A stretch of DNA of 64,000 nt. Source: Zanthoxylum bungeanum. Lineage: Eukaryota > Streptophyta > Magnoliopsida > Sapindales > Rutaceae. The translations under genes and the position numbers were made by a program. Shown here piece by piece: positions 60,191-64,000 of the stretch. The DNA lies in the NCBI GenBank assembly GCA_019454045.1, contig SKCR01007818.1:310001-374000 (forward strand), read 5' to 3'. Under the pieces are notes generated by a model. The model ran no database searches. It was given only the letters and a program-made list of their open reading frames with translations, and was not told the DNA's origin. Position 1 is the first letter of the stretch. Each line of letters opens with the position of its first letter.

Positions 60191-61996
60191 CAATATCAGA
60201 AAGCAACCCTGAAAAAAACTCGTTCCTTAAAATCATAAATATATCACGAAGAGACCTCGCCGGCTACTTGGAGGCCACAAAAAGAGTCATCTCTTTGATA
60301 AGTCTTGTTCCAAAGAACACTTAAGAGATTATTACTCATCTCTTGAAGAAACGGCTTAAGCCAAATAACTTTATGCATTTCAATAATCTATTATTCTCTT
60401 TATCAAAAAATGACGCTAATATGCCATGTAAATAAAAGAAAATAAAATATCATAATATAATTGAACTATTCAAGTCTTATTCTAACATAATAAAAGCTTT
60501 AAACCTATTTAAACTACCTAAATTAAGCTCAATTAGAAGAATTTCGAAAATGACAAGTAATTACAATAAAATAAAGCTCATTACACATATTAAGCTTTTC
60601 ACAAATGAATATTAATTAATTAATATAAAGCTCAATTAGATCAAACCATATGTCACTCGAAATAAGCCCAACAAAGCCTTGAATGGTGCCAATTTAAAGA
60701 TGCTGAAGAAGCCCAATATGAATCATATTAATCCATCTCTCTTCAAGATGATTCGTCCTTTTAATCATGACCATTGTAAATCTGAAATGATATGAAACAA
60801 AAAAAAAATGAATAGCACAAATCATCCATTTGGCCTAATTTCACCGCCTTGAAGAGTTAAATGTGCAGTCAACCATCAACCCCCAAATATCAACCAAACT
60901 CATTATTATCAAGGAGTCATAATGTCACAAAAATAGCAACATTATCATCTTATCATTCATATGAAATTCACGCCAAAACAATCATCTTTTAAGAGTTTTA
61001 TATCAACTTGTCCATTAAGAACCCTCATGCAACTAAACCAAATTCAACAAAAAAATATGATTTTTTTAGAAATACGTGATAAACAAGCCATCTATTAAAT
61101 CACCTCCGCAATGTTGGCCACTCTAATTTAGGAAGGTAAGAAGCTGAATCTAAATTGATATAAGGTAAGAAAACTAAAGGGAAAAGAAAAAAGGAAAAAG
61201 AAACAAATTTGATGGGATTAAGGAAAGAAAATAAATTTGGCGGGATTAAGGAAAGAAAATAAAATATAGTGAAACTAAGGAAAGAAAATAAAATCTTGTG
61301 AGATTAAAGGAAAGAAAATCAAATATGGCGGAATTAAGGAAGGAAAATAAAAATCAGGAAAGAAATAAAATCTAGCTAGATTAGAGAAAGAAAATAAAAT
61401 CTAACGGGAATAAGGAAATAAGTTAAATACGGCGGGATTAAGGCAATCATATCTTATACTATTATGGAAACGAGATTGACTATGTCATAGGAAATAAATC
61501 TGACTTATTATGGAAACGTAATTGACTATATTATATAATGAAATCGACTCGATTATGGAAAGGGTAAATCAGACTCTATTATGGAACACAATTGACTCTA
61601 TTATAGAACGAAACCGACTATATTATGAAAAATGATAAATCAGACTCTATTATGGGAATGAATATCGCGTGATTAAGGAAACATAATCAACTTGATTTTT
61701 TTTCCAATTATACGAAGCAAGGATCCCTAAAAACGAAAACAATAAGGAAAATTTATGACTAATGACGCCAAAATAAGGAAAACAAAGGCACAAAATCTGT
61801 TCAAGTTCAAATTTTGTTTTGTTTTTATTTTTTTATAGAACTTACATAACATAAACTTAAACAAGACTAATAAGATTTTCAACCTTAGAACGTTAGTACA
61901 TTAAGGTAGAAAGATCTAGTTATTATTTGACTCAATAAAAATTGAAAACAAGGATAGAGAAACTTGATCTCGAAATCCTAAGCTACTGATACCAAA
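60191..61996 (-). mobile_element. Coding-poor internal region downstream of an LTR and PBS
   Basis: It lies between the full LTR and the LTR end fragment. At its right edge, TGGTATCAG (61994-61986, minus strand) sits two bases after the LTR, as a copia PBS should. No gag or pol frame is visible in 1.8 kb. It contains tandem-repeat arrays (next entry). It is best read as the leader and remains of an element sharing the LTR with the one to the right. Confidence 0.55.
61195..61690. repeat. Two adjoining degenerate tandem arrays
   Basis: 61195-61440: about nine units of roughly 27 bp around GGCGGGATTAAGGAAAGAAA. 61440-61690: about eight units around TATTATGGAA and ATTGACT or CGACTC spacing. Both are degenerate and non-coding. 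Confidence 0.75.
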
Positions 61997-63050
61997 TGAT
62001 ATGAACCTCGCTAAGCTAAACCCTAGGAAATCCGAAGCCATTGCACATGTCCCAAGAACTTTGAACTTTGGTTTTATAATGACAAAACTCCTATTACAAT
62101 TTAATTTGGTTACTGTGTTCTTACAACGAACTTTGAACAATCAGTAAACCGAACTGGAATGATACAATTTGAACAGTGAAACAAATGACAACAACACAAT
62201 TAATAGAACAGGACAATCGCAGAAGAGAACGCGAAAAACAGTAAATCAGTCCCAGCGATGAAGGCAGAATTCCGAGGCTTGTTGATGCGGCAACAATCTC
62301 CTTAAAACAAATTCGTCCCCTACCGATTGGTGCAGTAGAACGCGAGACGTCTGTTTCCCAGGATGCAACGGAAAACGAGGAAATTGGGCACCACCAAATT
62401 CGACTGCAACGAACAACCGAAGTGCTTGAACTCTTCTAAAAAGAAAGCTTGAAACTTGTTTCTGTATTCAACTAAACAAAAACGAAAATACACATCTCTA
62501 TTAAAAAGAAATTAACATGCCAATTAAATTGAGTTAGTGGGAGACCTTCCATTTGATTTGTAACCACTTAGTTAATTAATAAAATTGAATTAACTGTTAT
62601 GGAACATCAAAAGCTTGGAAAAATAAAGAGGAGGCTTGCAAAAATTCGCTAGGCCGGGCTCGCACATTTTGGTCCGGCATTCGTGTACGCAGGACACGCG
62701 GGCCAAGCTTGATTCGGATTTGATTTGCACCCCCCCCCGCGCACGTAGAGAGAGCCTCTATCCTTATAACTCTTACCCATCTACATATGAGCAATCATAT
62801 ATAAGCATAATATTCACTCTATAGCTTTCCCATATGGGACAAGCTTACTTTTCTTTATTTTCCAACACCAATGGGTGAACTTTGAGCAACAATTTCTCAT
62901 TCACCCAAGCACCATTTTAAGCATATGAATATACCATTTCGAACTACTCACGGAGGAGTATCCGAATCATTCAATAACAACCACTAACACGAAGTGGACC
63001 ATGCTTAAAATTGAGCCTCAAAATGCTTACTCATAAGCATTTTTCCAACA
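61997..63050 (-). repeat. 1-kb LTR of a copia element, minus strand
   Basis: On the minus strand it starts TGTTGGAAAAATGC at 63050, directly after a GTGGGGGAT polypurine tract (63060-63051), and ends CATATCA at 61997. It is followed by TT and a TGGTATCAG PBS. It serves as the 3' LTR of the element whose RNase H is at 63660-64000 and also looks like the 5' LTR of the internal region to its left. Confidence 0.8.
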
Positions 63051-63659
63051 ATCCCCCACATGAATGAAATTGGCGAAAAACGTCGAATAAAATTATTTTA
63101 TAAAACATTTTATTTTGACCTAGAAGAGTTCAACGGTTCAACACCTGCATAGGATAGGTAGGCCTCAGCCTTTGAACCTTCCCTTGTGAAAATATATCTC
63201 ATTTACTGGCTGACAGTGGACGCGATGTCATTGAACTGTACTGCCGTTCATGTAAATGGAGAATATATATCACACAGATATTTAACCTAACACATCTGAG
63301 TTCTCATTATTATGTTCATTTTGGCCATGAACATCAACCTGGTTCTGCAAGAGTTTCTAAGAATTGAGCCCCGTACAATTCCCTTTGAAGCGGCCCCACT
63401 TCTCTCTCACATAGGTGATTTCTTATTTAAGAGCATCTCGTAATACTCTGCTCGGATTCCCGACGCATAAGAATCATTAAAAGCCTTTGCTTAACCTCAA
63501 TCCATACGAGCATCACTATTTCATTTCACCATAGGAATGGACTAGAGGGTAAACCCCCCACAGTGAACCAATTATGTCTTTTACGAGTAGGTTGTCCCAT
63601 TGAACCTAGATCTTGGGATCTCCAGTCAACAAGGTTGGGTTTTCCTTCGTAATAAACAT

Positions 63660-63810
63660 TTATCTAATGGGCTTTAGTCCCATTCCCCTCGATGATTTCA
63701 CCACCAACTCTCTATTTAACCCTTTGGTTAGCGGATCCGCAATGTTATCCTTTGACTTTACATAGTCAATCGAAATAACTCCAGTAGAGAGTAACTGTCT
63801 AACGGTATTG

Positions 63811-63851
<41 letters not shown>

Positions 63852-64000
63852 GTTATGTGCCCTTCCAATTGCAGATTGACTATCGCAATGAATGCAAATT
63901 GCTGGCACTGGCTTAGGCCAACTTGGAATATCCTCTAGAAAATTTCGAAGCCATTCTGCTTCTTCAGCACACTTGTCTAATGCAATGAATTCTGATTCCA
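63660..64000 (-). CDS. Copia RNase H, C-terminal part (runs off the window)
   Basis: An open minus-strand frame enters from the window edge and ends at 63660. It shows the RNase H ESEFIAL and CAEEAEW blocks, the catalytic-region CDSQSAIG, the GKSRHI motif and the terminal DNIADPLTK. This is Ty1/copia RNase H, the last pol domain; reverse transcriptase lies beyond 64000. No stop or frameshift is seen in this part, so the element may be better preserved than A or B. Its lineage (1-kb LTR, CCCCCACATGAATG tract) differs from that of A and B. Confidence 0.9.

Noticed and set aside
61195..61690. CRISPR-like array
   Set aside because: The units are degenerate tandem repeats without constant repeats and unique spacers, in a plant nuclear context.

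Overview
This is nuclear DNA of a flowering plant, most likely a eudicot. Genes carry many GT-AG introns, intergenic DNA is AT-rich and full of LTR retrotransposons, tRNA-derived SINEs and MITEs, and the proteins match plant families (polyol transporter, DUF3511, casein kinase 1-like, EMB1789-type CCCH protein, nuclear S16, LRR receptor kinase). From memory, the Arabidopsis genes for the EMB1789 CCCH protein and an organellar S16 are neighbours on chromosome 5, so their adjacency here (36-45 kb) looks like conserved microsynteny.

Layout. 1-5.4 kb: no recognised gene; SINE copies and a hAT-type MITE. 5.4-7.1 kb: two-exon polyol/sugar transporter (+). 7.1-13.0 kb: non-coding repeats, including an array of dyad-symmetric 15-mers, a long coding-poor repeat element and a decayed gypsy-type-transposon ORF (-). 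13.0-17.2 kb: Ty1/copia element A (4.2 kb, 5-bp target duplication GTTGC), which splits that ORF. 19.1-19.5 kb: small DUF3511 gene (+). 21.8-28.5 kb: 14-exon casein kinase 1-like gene (-) with TE insertions in its introns. 29.8-35.3 kb: related Ty1/copia element B (5.5 kb, target duplication GTTAT), with all pol domains but many frameshifts. 36.2-40.6 kb: seven-exon CCCH zinc-finger gene (-). 40.7-43.0 kb: cluster of gene fragments (casein kinase 1 plus WAV3-like RING protein) between 250-bp direct repeats. 44.1-45.1 kb: first two exons of the S16 gene (+); the expected downstream exon is not visible and the following 3.2 kb is retrotransposon debris. 49.5-50.2 kb: G-rich/C-rich Tourist-like MITE. 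50.4-52.4 kb: LRR receptor-like kinase (-) with a degenerate catalytic loop. 52.6-60 kb: MITEs, a SINE, a TRIM-like element and a second copy of the long coding-poor repeat. 60-64 kb: a second copia lineage (-) in which one 1-kb LTR joins two internal regions; its RNase H runs off the window end.

The host genes look like unrelated housekeeping or signalling genes, with no operon-like logic. The unusual content is in the mobile DNA. Elements A and B share a perfect or near-perfect 12+12-bp palindrome directly upstream of the LTR TATA box and a leader packed with CCACGTCA (TGACGTGG) sites. Other points of interest are a templated patch insertion, the chimeric gene-fragment cassette and the probable break in the S16 gene.
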